Shown: positions 35,831 through 46,163 of the stretch, piece after piece
Layout: each line of letters opens with the position of its first letter
Position numbering within the stretch: position 1 is the stretch's first letter
From: Paulinella micropora
Taxonomy: Eukaryota > Cercozoa > Imbricatea > Euglyphida > Paulinellidae
DNA length: 64,000 bases
Direction of reading: 5' to 3'
Assembly: GCA_019918135.1 (NCBI GenBank)
Contig: WBZZ01002444.1
Coordinates: forward strand, 42,501 to 106,500
Notes under the pieces: model-generated
Seen by the model: only the letters and a program-made list of their open reading frames with translations
What the model was told of the DNA's origin: nothing
Database searches by the model: none
Translations under genes and position numbers: made by a program

Positions 35831-36305
35831 CGAAATAGATGACATAATGAAAAAATATGGATGGTATTTGGGAACAATTGCTAGTGATGAAATCTACAAG
35901 TTGAAGCCAGGAAGCAGAAAGCGATACGGATTTATTATGAATTTGGATAATCACAAACAAGCGGGGTCTCATTGGATCGCCGTATGGATAAGTCTTGATA
36001 AAAACAGAAGTGTTGTAGTGTATGACCCGCTAGCAGAATATCAACCGACTGAATACTTTCAACAACAAATGAAACGGCTAATAGATAAAAGTAATCCAAG
36101 CACATACCTGCTTATGAAAGGAAATCAAGTTAAGAACCAATCAAACACCTCGGACACATGCGGATTTCATTCTATGAGATTTTTGATGGAGCGAGCGAAA
36201 GGTATTAAATTTAAATTTGCAAGTGGTTTCGCAGACCTAAAAGAAGACGAAGCAGAAAAACTAAAAGCACAGAATGGTTATGGTCATTTTGATACATACA
36301 TATAA
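35823..36305 (+). CDS. Adenain-like cysteine protease (virion maturation protease) of the PLV
   Basis: 160 residues. The catalytic His lies in GSHWIAVWI (about residue 44), the acidic partner in VVVYDPLAEY, and the oxyanion Gln and catalytic Cys in NQSNTSDTCGFHSMRFLM (about residues 102-118). This His-Asp-Gln-Cys order and the DTCG box are those of adenovirus protease and the Ulp1-like proteases of Polintons, virophages and PLVs, which cleave capsid precursors. Intact, with short length typical of the family. Confidence 0.85.
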   Translation: MTNEIDDIMKKYGWYLGTIASDEIYKLKPGSRKRYGFIMNLDNHKQAGSHWIAVWISLDKNRSVVVYDPLAEYQPTEYFQQQMKRLIDKSNPSTYLLMKGNQVKNQSNTSDTCGFHSMRFLMERAKGIKFKFASGFADLKEDEAEKLKAQNGYGHFDTYI

Positions 36306-36385
36306 AATTATTTATCCGTCAATATATAAAAAAATCACAAGTGATTTTTGCTATATAACACAAATTTTCAATTTGTTTGTATACA

Positions 36386-37204
36386 ATGGAGTATAAAGGA
36401 GGTCGTTCAAGTTCCATTTACTACATAAATAGTAAAAATAGGATAACTGGAACAGATAGCGACTTTACACACGAAGTCAATATGAAGGGGCTAGACAATC
36501 CCACACATTGTAAAATTCTTCATATTTATGTTCCGAAGTCGTATTACTCTGTGGCTTCACCATATAATACCTTTACACTTAGAGAAGATGGGTAATACTA
36601 TGAGGCTCTAATTACACTACCTGAGGGAAACTACACAATGAACAACTTAAAAAATAAACTGACAGAGGTGCTAACGGCAGACAGCCCAAATAATTATACT
36701 TATGTGGTATCCAGCAATAATACCAACATAGACCCAGAAGATGGAAAATTAACATTCAGTGTGTCAGATAATAAAGGAATTCAACCGCGGTTTATATTTG
36801 ATGGCGATACTCGTATTCATGAAGTAATGGGGTTTGATAGAAATTCAACATATTTCTTCGCTAATGATTTTATTAAATCGCCAAATGTAATTATTCTAAC
36901 TGGTGAAAAAACTCTGTATCGTCAATCGGATTTGGTGAATGAAGGAGATAATCATGTGCTACAAGAAATTTATACAACAAACGAAATTCCTTTTGGTTCT
37001 GTTATTTATGATGGCTCTGGAAGCGAATACGGGAAAACATTGTCCGCAAGTTCAAATAATGTATTTAGGTTTTACTTGACGGACGAAAACGGTCAAGCAA
37101 TTAACCTTAATGGTCTGGGGATAGTTATGACATTATTGGTTTATCGTGAAACTAATTATTTTAATTTATTTACATCATTTTTCAATTTGTTAAAATCGCT
37201 GTAA
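36386..37204 (+). pseudogene. PLV minor capsid (penton) protein with one nonsense codon
   Basis: A single frame from ATG 36386 to the stop at 37204, interrupted only by a TAA at 36593-36595. It starts MEYKGGRSSSIYYINSKNRI and DFTHEVNMKGL, a typical opening of Polinton/PLV penton proteins (the S-x-N-R region followed by DF), then CKILHIYVPKSYY, LPEGNYTMNNLKNKLTEVL and MGFDRNSTYFF. Single-jelly-roll pentons occupy the capsid vertices. It lies directly upstream of the major capsid gene, as in other Polintons and PLVs. Apart from the one stop the frame is intact, so loss is recent or the stop is a sequencing error. Confidence 0.75.
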
Positions 37205-37242
37205 TTATTTTTAATTTTAGAATTATTTATTTTTTTCTATAA

Positions 37243-38275
37243 ATGTATTCTGGTGAATTAGAGAATTTACACTACTTCAAAAACAAAACAAAAATGCCTG
37301 TCCAATACGGAGGAGAACTTACTCATAGCCAAAGCGAACTTATCCGCGGTAAGTATTCACTTAACAAACTTACTGCCCGCGAAAGTCTTGTGGTTGTGCC
37401 AATTACCACCGTGGGAGGAATTGAATCAACTTTTGAAATTCCTACTCGTCCTTTGAACCTTGCGAGGAGTGTTTTGCGATTTACCTACAAACCAAATCCG
37501 CCTGGCGCTGGTGGAAGATACAACCGAATTCCTATGGACTGCTTGCCTATGATTAAGACAATTGAACTACGAAGCCGAAGCGGTCAGTATCTGTGTAATC
37601 TTCAACATGTGGGAAATTACACTAAGATGATTTGGAAGCCCGAAATTTCGTACGATAGATTTATGACATTGGATAACCACGGGGCTGGGTCTGGTTATGG
37701 TGCTATGCTTCAAAAGTGTAATGCTGACTCAAAGTTAGCAGTAAAAGCAACTGGGTATGCTACAATAAATGCTATGAATACTACGGCAACAGCCGCAGTT
37801 GCTAATATTGTCGCACACACTCCTTCCCCTGTTGGAGCTCCAGCGAATGCTGCTGCTGACCATACTACTCAAGCAGAATTGTATGCTGTTGTAGATGCGG
37901 TGGCGACCAACCTTGAAGGTAAAATCAACACCGTCAAAGACAACCTTCGTGCCTTATCTACTACCATACAGGCAGAATTGAAAGATACTTTTGACCACCC
38001 ACCTGTCGCAGCCCGCCGTCATAATGATTTGCTCATCGCTAATGGAACTGGTGCTCCCAGTTTCGTTAATGTCGCTTATGAGGAGGCGAAATATTTTGAA
38101 GGTGGAGCCGATAACACCGATACTCCCATTATCAATGTTTCTATTCCTCTGGGTATGCTTTTTGGAACCATTTTTGAAATTGATAAGACTATTGGTTGTA
38201 ATGAAATTCTTGATTTGAGGATTGTGTGGGAGGGTACTAACAAATGTTTAGGATGTCCACAAGCTCGCTCTTGCT
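37243..38275 (+). pseudogene. PLV double-jelly-roll major capsid protein, truncated at the 3' end
   Basis: The frame starts at ATG 37243 and holds the first jelly roll: GGIESTFEIPTRPLNLARSV, the MDCLPMIKTIELRSRSGQYL region and KMIWKPEISYDRFMTL. The second begins at about residue 295 (PIINVSIPLGMLFGTIFEID, CNEILDLRIVWEGTNK). This is the hexon protein of Polinton-like viruses and adintoviruses. After about 38,250 the reading continues for a few residues of unrelated Cys/Arg-rich sequence and stops at 38301. The last half of the second jelly roll (about 150-250 residues) is missing, replaced by GC-rich foreign DNA. An Ala/Thr-rich insertion (residues 185-235) between strands is family-typical variation. 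Confidence 0.8.
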
Positions 38276-38300
38276 GCCGGCATATATTACGTAGGTGGTA
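38240..38300. other. Junction between AT-rich PLV and GC-rich viral segment
   Basis: Base composition changes from about 40% GC to over 60% GC within tens of bases, and both flanking genes end here: the PLV capsid gene from the left and the minus-strand gene 38287-39129 from the right. I see no duplicated target site or inverted repeat at the point of change. Confidence 0.7.
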
Positions 38301-39129
38301 GCGCCTGGCTGTCCGCCCTCGCACTCCCCCGACGACGACGACGACGCCCCCCGGAATTCGCGACACTTGCCGGGAGCTTGCCGGGAGCTAGATAGCGGCT
38401 CAGGGAGCTGTACAGGGCGCGGCTCCCGGGACTTTTGTTATCGTGGTACACGATCAACTGTCTGCCCTTCTCAAACAGGGGATTATTGCTTATCTGCAGC
38501 AGCTTTAGCTCTTCTTCCACGAGACGCTCTTCGGGCCCCTGCCCGAAGCCTCCTGCGGGGGACGCGGCCGGGGGCAGGGAGGGGCTCGGCCGTTTCCTCT
38601 TTCCTGACAGAGACGCCGGCTCCGCCGGAGCCTCGTTCTCGCTCTCGGCCTCTTCGGTCTCGGTCACACTCTCACTCTCTGCCTCGCTGCTAACGTCGTC
38701 AAGCGACAACGAAGCCCCGAGGGGAATATAGTCGAAGGGAATCGCTTGGCTTGCGCTAGCGGGGCTGCTCGGGCTGTTGCTTGGGCTGTCTAGGATGCTC
38801 CGCTGATGACGGTGTTTGCGCGGCCTTTCCGCCGCCGGCCATAACAGGTCCTTTAGCTGCTGGACGGAGTAGTGCATGTTGGGGCCAGGGACCACTTTTA
38901 CGGGCGTCCGGGTCGGCGCCGCGTCCAGCCTAGCCTGCCATTTCCAGCTGTAATAAGGCTGTGCAGCGCACAGCCTTTCTTCGATTTCAGCCGCGGTCGT
39001 TGCGTGTGTTGGTGCAATCGTGACGATGGTTGCGCCGTCCGGCGGGCCAGGCCCGCCGCATGGTACCGCCAGGGCCCCCGGGGGCCAATTGCTTTCTTCA
39101 CAATACCAATAAAAACGTGCGCTGGACAT
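38287..39129 (-). CDS. Unknown viral protein with acidic middle and basic tail, possibly truncated
   Basis: 280 codons from ATG 39129. The N-terminal 80 residues are a compact domain with several Trp (FYWYCEESNWPPGALAVPC, YYSWKWQARLDAAPTRTPVK). Then come a Ser/Pro-rich linker, an acidic stretch (SSEAESESVTETEEAESENE), a basic KRKRPSPS nuclear-localisation-like motif and, near the end, LVEEELKLLQISNNPLFEKG. It ends in a GRRRRRRG tail right at the junction with the PLV, so the original C-terminus may be lost. The overall shape suggests a nuclear regulator, but I recognise no family. Confidence 0.55.
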   Translation of the reverse strand: MSSARFYWYCEESNWPPGALAVPCGGPGPPDGATIVTIAPTHATTAAEIEERLCAAQPYYSWKWQARLDAAPTRTPVKVVPGPNMHYSVQQLKDLLWPAAERPRKHRHQRSILDSPSNSPSSPASASQAIPFDYIPLGASLSLDDVSSEAESESVTETEEAESENEAPAEPASLSGKRKRPSPSLPPAASPAGGFGQGPEERLVEEELKLLQISNNPLFEKGRQLIVYHDNKSPGSRALYSSLSRYLAPGKLPASVANSGGRRRRRRGSARADSQALPPT

Positions 39130-39159
39130 TTTTTTTCTTGTTTCTCTGTTCCTCTTCCT

Positions 39160-40590
39160 TTAATTAAAATAACTTTGGCGGCTCTCTCTCCTCTCTCTCT
39201 CTCTCTCTCTCGCGAGCGCGCGCGCTCCTTCCTCCCCTCCTCCTCCCCCCCTCCCCGCGCGTGCTAGCAGGTACAAGGTTTGCTTTTGTCCCGATTGCAC
39301 TCGTAAGCGCCCAAGCGACACAAGATGCGCGTCGCAAGTTTGGGTCCCAAGCGGCGCGGTGGGGCGAGCGCGGAACTGCAGCGCTGCCAATTCCTGCCTG
39401 CAGCCCGCCCCCCCCAAGTCCAGACATCTCTTGACTAGTTTCGCTACCGTCGGGTAGCGCGCACACAGCGCCCTAGCCACCGCGGGGCTGACCCCTCGGA
39501 TTGCGGCGTAGCAGCCCAGCCGCTCGGCCTGCCCGAGCGACAGGTCTGACCCCGCGCGATAGGTGCGGAGCCCCTGGCGCGCGCGCTCGTGTACTATCGC
39601 GGCTTGCAGTTTACCGCTATCGCCTGTTGTGGTCCGTTGTCCTCCCGTAGCAGTGCCTGCACCAGTACCAGCAATAGCTTCCCAAGCACGAAACAAGTTC
39701 AAGATCAGCACTGCCGTGTGCAGAATGTGGGCGGTATTGAAGGACTGGAAACCGTACTTAATTTGCATGCTGCACTCGGTAGAGCGCAACAGCGCCAGCG
39801 CCGCCGCGTCTGGCTCGGAGCCGCCCTTGCACAGCACCTGCGCCCGCTTCAAACCTAACAGCAAAGGATTCTGCGCGTTTGTTTCGGCTTGCAGCAGCCA
39901 GCCGGGGCTTTCAAAAATGTAGCCTACGCAACCGCTGCGCTGCACGGGCTCTTCGCGCACCCAATCCGCCAGCGCCTCACGCTGTGCCTGGAAACGACCC
40001 GAGTAGATGCCCTGTAAACAATCGTCCGCTCGTTTGCGTTCAAACAGGCGTCTGGTACGCCCTTGCAGGCGAAAGGCAATGTCGCCTAAGGGTAGCTCCT
40101 CGCACGCGACAAAGGGTAGCCCCTGCAAACAGCGCCGTAGCCCCGCTTCCCGGTGATCCAGAACCAACAAAACCTCCATGGAAGCTTGCGGCGCAGCAGC
40201 GAGCCAGTTGCCCGTCCAGCGCCGCGCGGCCCCGCGGCTCAGGTCCTGTTCGCTTAGCCTGGACAGCTCCGCCGCCAGCTCCGCCAGGTAACACCGGGCT
40301 GTTCCTTCGTTCAAGCCTGGTATTGCTGCGCGCAGCCCCGCAAGTCCCTGCCATTGCACCAGCAGGAATTTTTCCCAAAAAAGCTTCAGCTCGGCGCTGG
40401 TAGGAAGAGCGCTGCGGGAAACGGAATCTTGTGCCAAGGTTTCCCACGCCGCCAAACGTGCCTGTGAGCCTGGCACCGGGCCTAGCTGAGCAAGAGCCTG
40501 CATGCACGCCTCTGCTACGACCCGGTTTGTCTTTACTTGCAATTCCACCTCTTGCTTCTGCTGCATCAAAAATCTGACGACAAAAAGCAC
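39160..40590 (-). CDS. ERCC4 (XPF/MUS81)-family nuclease, viral
   Basis: 476 codons, intact. Residues 145-215 carry the ERCC4 nuclease core: LLVLDHREAGLRRCL (first acidic motif), PLGDIAFRL (GDI) and FERKRADDCLQGIYSGRFQA, which matches the ERKxxxD...S/GxxGRF(xEQ) signature. All catalytic acidic residues seem present. A helix-hairpin-helix pair follows near residue 395 (RGVSPAVARALCARYPTVAK), as in XPF, MUS81 and viral homologues such as those of large DNA viruses. These cut branched or 3'-flap DNA in recombination and repair. An N-terminal region of about 130 residues is unassigned. The C-terminal RERERERRES is from a (CT)n run. The downstream tail reads into low complexity, so the last 30 residues may not be original. 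Confidence 0.8.
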   Translation of the reverse strand: MLFVVRFLMQQKQEVELQVKTNRVVAEACMQALAQLGPVPGSQARLAAWETLAQDSVSRSALPTSAELKLFWEKFLLVQWQGLAGLRAAIPGLNEGTARCYLAELAAELSRLSEQDLSRGAARRWTGNWLAAAPQASMEVLLVLDHREAGLRRCLQGLPFVACEELPLGDIAFRLQGRTRRLFERKRADDCLQGIYSGRFQAQREALADWVREEPVQRSGCVGYIFESPGWLLQAETNAQNPLLLGLKRAQVLCKGGSEPDAAALALLRSTECSMQIKYGFQSFNTAHILHTAVLILNLFRAWEAIAGTGAGTATGGQRTTTGDSGKLQAAIVHERARQGLRTYRAGSDLSLGQAERLGCYAAIRGVSPAVARALCARYPTVAKLVKRCLDLGGAGCRQELAALQFRARPTAPLGTQTCDAHLVSLGRLRVQSGQKQTLYLLARAGRGGGGGEEGARALARERERERRESRQSYFN

Positions 40591-40950
40591 ATTACACCGA
40601 AAACCTTACAACTCTACTTGTAGCATTTGTAGGGCCCCTTTTCCCACTCCCCCTCCCCCCCCCCCCTTCTTTTCTCTCTCCCGCTCCCGAGTGCAATAGC
40701 TTCCCTTCCCCCCCCCCCCCCTTCCTCCCTCTCTCTCTCTCCTCCCCGGGGCGGGGAGGAAAACAAATTTTATCTTGGACTTTCCTCACTTGATATATGC
40801 TTAAATATCTACAGGACTTGCTGTTTGTGGCTGCTGGCAGATTATGTTTGGGGGATATGCAGAGCAAAGCACACCCTCATCATCATCACGGATGTGCGAT
40901 CTCCTAATATCCTATAGCGATGCCCTTTTCTCTGGCGTTATGGTGATAGC
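40591..40950. other. Intergenic polypyrimidine tracts between nuclease and RPB1
   Basis: Plus strand is C/T-rich with C10-C13 runs and (CT)n (40,640-40,760), then AT-richer sequence. Lies upstream of the nuclease start and downstream of the RPB1 stop. No gene. Confidence 0.7.
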
Positions 40951-43900
40951 CTACGTCTTCATTGTGATTAATGTGGCACTGCCCAGGTGGCCGTAGGAGG
41001 AAGCTGCTATGCCCCCCACGGAATAACCAAAGTGCAGCCTGCTGGCCTGGAAATAGTGGAGTATTTGTTTGAGCAAGATCTCCAGGAGCGTGAGCGACAG
41101 TTTGTAGACGTGGCGCACGCGCCAGGCGGTGAGTTCCGAGGCGACGTAGGCCTGCGCGGTGGACCAGCATCTCTGGCCGGGGGTTTGGTAGATGTAGTGC
41201 AACGCCCGTTCGACGCAGAACCTCGCGCGCCTGTCGTGGTAGGGCTCCTGGCCGCCGCCGCCGCCATCGTCGTCGCCGCGTGCGCGGGGCGGCTGCGGGT
41301 GCGCTCGCCGGATTCGCTCGGCCAGCAAAGGCAGAGTGAAGGGGGCACGGGGTTGGCAGGTATGCCGCGCGCGTCCCTTGGACTCTTCCCAGGCTAGCTG
41401 CTCAAACAGCACCCCCGCCCTGCACAGGCGGAGACGTTCTTCCCGGGCGGCCGCCCCCTCGTCGCCGTCGTCACCGCCGTCGTCGTGGCCGCCGGGCGCA
41501 AAGAGCTCCCAGGTGCGCTCGAGCAGGTCCCGGCAGGGCGCCCAGGGCTGGGGCTGGGGCTGGGGCTCGCTCGCCAGGCAGAGGTGGAGGTACGGGTGCC
41601 GGGCGCAGGGGGGCTGTTGCGGGTCTAGCCACAGGGCGCACAGTTCTGACTGGACGGGCCGCTTGGTGGCCCCGACCAGAAGCCTCCCCGCAAAGTCGAC
41701 GATTGTCTCCTGGCCCCGCACTACTAGGCCCGGGGGCAGAAAGCGCAGCCCTTGCAGCGCAAAGCTGAGCGTGTGCTGGAAGTAGCCGGTAGTAGTTACG
41801 GTGCGCACGTTGCGGCCTACCACCTCACGCGCAGAGACCATATGCCACGTAAAATCCCGCACCGACAGGCCGCCCAGGAACGAGCCCCGCACGTAGCCGC
41901 TGTCGGTCGGATCCTGCGGCCGCGAGAAGCAGCTGCGCCGTCCCTGCAGGCTAGGCACGATCAGCGCCTGCTCGTACAGGTGCAGCCCCGCCTGGGTCTC
42001 GAGCTGGCGCAGGTTATCGACGGAGCCCTTGGCGCCCGAGGCTACCCTGCTGCGGAGCCCGCGCTGGCGCTCTCTGCCCAGCGCCAGCCCGCGAGCGTAG
42101 CGCCACTCCTGCGCAGACCTGGCTAGGACCTGCAGGGCCCGCAGGTAGCTTTCACACTCGGCACGGAAAGCATCTTCCCGTGCTTCCGCCGCCAGCATCC
42201 GCCGCCGCAGGTTCCTCTGCCGCGGCAGCCAAGAAAAAGAGCCCAGCCCGGCGGCCGCCCCCGCGAGTAGCGCGGTTGGGGGGGGGGGGGGGGGGGGAAG
42301 CTGTCGCGGCGCCCGCCGGCTCGCTCTCGAGCAAAGGGCAGCGCCTGCCCACCCAGCGTTCCGGCCGGGGCAGGTGCTCCAGCTCGGCCAGGCTAACCGT
42401 GGTGCTGGTGCGCATGTTACACCACAAGACAAACACGCTGACGCAGTCCAGAAAGAACGCGGACCACTCGCAGCCATAGTCCGCGTAAAGGACCTTGACC
42501 AAGCTCAGGCAGCTCTGCCCGAGCCACGACTTTTGCCACCTGGCCGGGTCCCGCCAGACCGAGTCCGCGGCGCCGCCGCCCGCCGGCACCCAGGGCGGCA
42601 CAAAGTCGGGCGGAAGAAACTTGGCTAGCACGTCCCAGACATGGCAACCCTCCCGCCCCGTCTGCTCGGGCAAACCCAGCTGCGCGTTGCCGCGCGGCCG
42701 AGGCACCTTGCTCTCCAGCAGCGCAAATAACTCCAGCAACTCCTCGTACGAGAAACGCTCTCCCGCCTGTATCGCGTCCGACAGAACCGCCAGGTTGTCC
42801 TGTGCCAGCTTGGCCACGTTCTCCCCGGCCGCGCGCGACGTGATCAAACGCGCCGAGCCCATGGTTTCTTCCGCCGACCACGCGTCTGGGTGGTCCTGCA
42901 GCGCTATCACCGTCAACACGTCCCCGTCGTTATCTCCATTAAAGGGTATTTCCTCTATCGGGTTCCGCGTGATGCAAAGCCGCTGCGGCAGCAGGGCGTC
43001 CGGGTCGCCTAGCCCCACACGTTGCTCATCGTACCGGGGCCGCACGCTCAGGCAGGACGGGGTCTCGTAATACATCCCCCGCTTGGGCAGCATCACCGTA
43101 AAGAGGCGCGTGCTCTGCGGGGACAACGTCGGCTGCCTGTTGATTACCACCTTGCTGCCCTCGACCAGGCTCATTTCCAGCACGTCGCCCTCCTCTATCC
43201 ACGCAGAGTAAAAGCCATCCAATTTCTCCAGCCGGCAGCCCGGCGCATACTGCGTGGGGTCCAGCACATCCCAGCTCCGCTGCCCGGCCCTCTGTCGCGA
43301 GCCGGAGCTGGAGCTGGAGCGGGAGGAGGAGGCGGGGGAAACCACGATGCCGAATGCTGCTGCTTCTTCTTCCTCTTCCAGAGCAGGCCGACGCTGGGGT
43401 ACACGTCCCCGTAAGCCAGGTCCGGGTTATGGTCCAGCATAGCCGCCACCTCCGAATCACCCTCCGGGGACGCCCGGGCCGTTCTCAGCCTCGCTTGCCA
43501 TTCCTTCAACGCGGCGCGCGCGCGCTGCACCCCGTCCACCGCCTCCCGCACCGCCTCTAGGTTGTGCGGGCCGACGTACACCCGCTCGTACAGGCTCCGC
43601 AACATGTCCAGCCCCAGCACCACGTGGCCCAGGGGGACCAACGCGTTGCAAATCAGCACCCCACGCCCCGAGTGATCCACACGTTTGCCCAGCCCGTTCT
43701 TCCGGAACTCTCCGTCCTTGCGGCTGAGCAGCTCACTCAGGTTGCGCGAGACCTGCGTCGCGTCTGCCGCCTGGGTGCCGCCCCCCGCCCCCCCTCCCCC
43801 TTCCCCCCCGCCGGCGGCCCCGCCCCGCCGGCAGAACAGGGCGCTCCAGGAACGGTACGCCGCCAACAAAGTCTGCTGGTATTCCAGCGCCAGCTTGTCC

Positions 43901-45743
43901 TTCCGGCACTGCCCCGCCAGCAGCAATAGCTCTCCTGCAGATGCGTAGCTGCCCGCCGCCAGGCGCCCTGCTCCCACAGGTACTTCACCTCCCAGCCACA
44001 GCGCAAGAGGTCCACCGTCTGGTTGATGTTGTCCACCAGGTCCCGTCCGTAGCCCAGCAGCGCCTGGCGCCCATCCAGCGAGGCACGCACCACCGGCAGC
44101 AGCGAGCGGCTGGGCGTCAGGCAAGCAAACCGAAACGCCCGGTATAAATCAGCCTTAGCCCCAGCCTCTCGGCCGGCAGGCTCTGTCTAGCCAGCAGCGT
44201 GCGCCAGTACATCGCCGGCACCGGCACCGGCACCGGCGACGAAGACGACGACGACGACGATGACGACGACGACGCCGCCCCTCTCGGGGCGCTCAGGTCG
44301 CCAAACCAACCCAGCCTGTACTGCCCGTCGCTCGTCTGCTCCAGCGTTAGCTTGCTGAAACTACACGGGAACGACAGTTCCTGCTGCTCGCGCACGAAAG
44401 GCTGCATACCTCCGCAACCACCGTGTTTCGCCGCGCACTCCAAAGAACTCCTCTTCTGTCCTACCGTCGCCGACAACACACACTTAACAATCAGGGCCCG
44501 CAGCTCTTCCGGGGGCAACAACCGGTTCCGGAGGTCCTTTCGCAACCTACGCACCGACAGCGGTTCCTCTAGCGCCTCTTCCACCTCGCCCTCTGCCGAA
44601 CGCTCCTTGTCGCGCGCGCGCAGCTTGGCCACCAGCTCACCCAGCAACGCCAACCTCCGCTCGCACGCCTGCTGCGCCTCCTTCAGCGCCGGCGCCTGCT
44701 CTAGCTGAGCCTGCTCTGCCGGCGGCAGGTCGCGCACGAATCGCCGGGGGGGGCCGTTTACCCGCCGGTTCATCCCCAGAAACGCCAGGCGCTGCAGCCG
44801 CTGCAACAGGCTCTCGCGCAGGGCCTGCTCCCGCACCCACAGGTGCACCGTCGCCGTCAGGTTATGACCCACCAGCCCCAGCTGCAACACCTCCAACACC
44901 TGCTCCTCCGCACCAGCAAACATTCCAGGGCCCACGCCGCCAGACGCCCCGCGTCTCTCTTCTCGGACGCGACCCGCTTAGACACCAACTCGCTAGCCCG
45001 GCGCCAACCATCATACGCCCGCTGCGACCCCGCCTGCCACAGGCTGGGCGACGCAGGGCTGGCCGCCAACTCCACCACCGCCTCTTCCCCCAGCAAACTC
45101 TGGCGCAAACTCTCGTCCCAGTACGCCAGGCGCGCTACCGACCTCCGCGAATGGTCCGCCTCCTGGAACAGCTCGGCCGCCTGTTTTCGCAGCTCGCCAC
45201 GCACATCCCCCACCGGCGGCTGGGCACCCTGAAACAGGCGCCGCCGGTGCGCCACACCACTCATCAGCACCCAAGACTCGCGCACCCCCTCCGCCTCTGC
45301 CTTTGTCAACACCGACGCCCCCCCCGGGGCACGCGCCGCCCACATCTTACCGCCCACACGCGGGACACCCGTCTCCCACAAAATGGCCCCGCAGTGCTTG
45401 CAAATCATCGTCAGCGCCTGGTGCACCGTCCGTGCAAACTGAGGCAGCAAGAACGGCTCTGGAAACTCCAGATGGTGCGAGTGTCCCGGACATCTCAGCA
45501 GGTTCCCGTCACACAAGTTGCACATCAGCGTATGCGGCTCACGGACAAGCTCGCATCCCCGTACGTAAACGACGAGTCTCGCGCGTTGCCCCCCGACAGA
45601 CACCCCGTCGACACGTCTCGTATGTCCTTGTCAGTCGCCAGCTCCGCTTTGACTACCAGCTGCGGACCATCACTATGCCTCACTACCTTGGCACCACTCC
45701 AAACGGCTGGCTGCCACGCCTGGCGTAGCTGCCGTTGCTCCAT
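40951..45743 (-). pseudogene. RPB1-like largest subunit of viral DNA-dependent RNA polymerase, frameshifted and C-terminally truncated
   Basis: About 4.8 kb from ATG 45743. In order: the clamp-head zinc site, CNLCDGNLLRCPGHSHHLEF and MICKHCGAILW (45,530-45,390); a second zinc site CVLSATVGQKRSSLECA with HGGCGGMQP (44,490-44,390); the switch motif LSRKDGEFRKNGLGKRVDHS-GRGV (43,725-43,650); INRQPTLS; the metal site NGDNDGDVL, matching NADFDGD with all three Asp (42,950-42,920); the bridge/trigger region SGAKGSVDNLRQL and SFLGGLSVRDFTWHMVSARE; and the SVGGIAASSYG motif (usual form GIIAAQSIGEPGTQ) at about 40,990, then a stop at 40951. The jaw and later C-terminal parts are missing. Frame changes occur near 45,570, 44,900, 44,100, 43,950, 43,350 and at the G22 run 42,277-42,298. 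RPB1 genes are found in nucleocytoplasmic viruses and mirusviruses. Confidence 0.85.
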
Positions 45744-46163
45744 GGCGCCGAAGGAGGGAAAGTCTGAATTGGAAACTCGGGCTTGGAGCGGAAAATAAAA
45801 CAGTCAAGGAGCCAGCTTTGGCACTCGTGTTTTTTTTGGGGGGGGGGGGGGGAGGGGGAGAGGGGGTAAGAGGGAAAGGTAGGTAGCGGTGGAGATGCGG
45901 GGGAGGGGGACGAGGGGAAATGGGAAGGGGGAGGTGGCGGTGGAGATGCGGGAGGGGAAAGGGGAATGGGGAGGTGGCGGTGGGGAGAGGAGGGGGGGGG
46001 GGGGGGGAAGAAAGAGCCAGGGGGGGGGGGGGGTAAATGCAATGACAGAGGAAAAAATTTGCGAATTTAATTACAACGTTTTTTTCTTTTCCTTCCTCCC
46101 CCCGCCCTCCCCCCTCCTTTTTTTGGGAGGAGGGGGGGGGGCTTGGCTTGCTCGTCGAAAGCC
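45744..46163. other. Intergenic G-rich tracts upstream of RPB1
   Basis: Plus strand has G runs (45,838-45,852, 45,990-46,008, 46,020-46,033, 46,129-46,140) mixed with GGA words. On the coding (minus) strand this is a polypyrimidine tract directly upstream of the RPB1 start. No gene. Confidence 0.7.

Noticed and set aside
38076..38366. Minus-strand frame across the PLV/GC-rich junction
   Set aside because: It spans the junction and mirrors the capsid gene; no domain.
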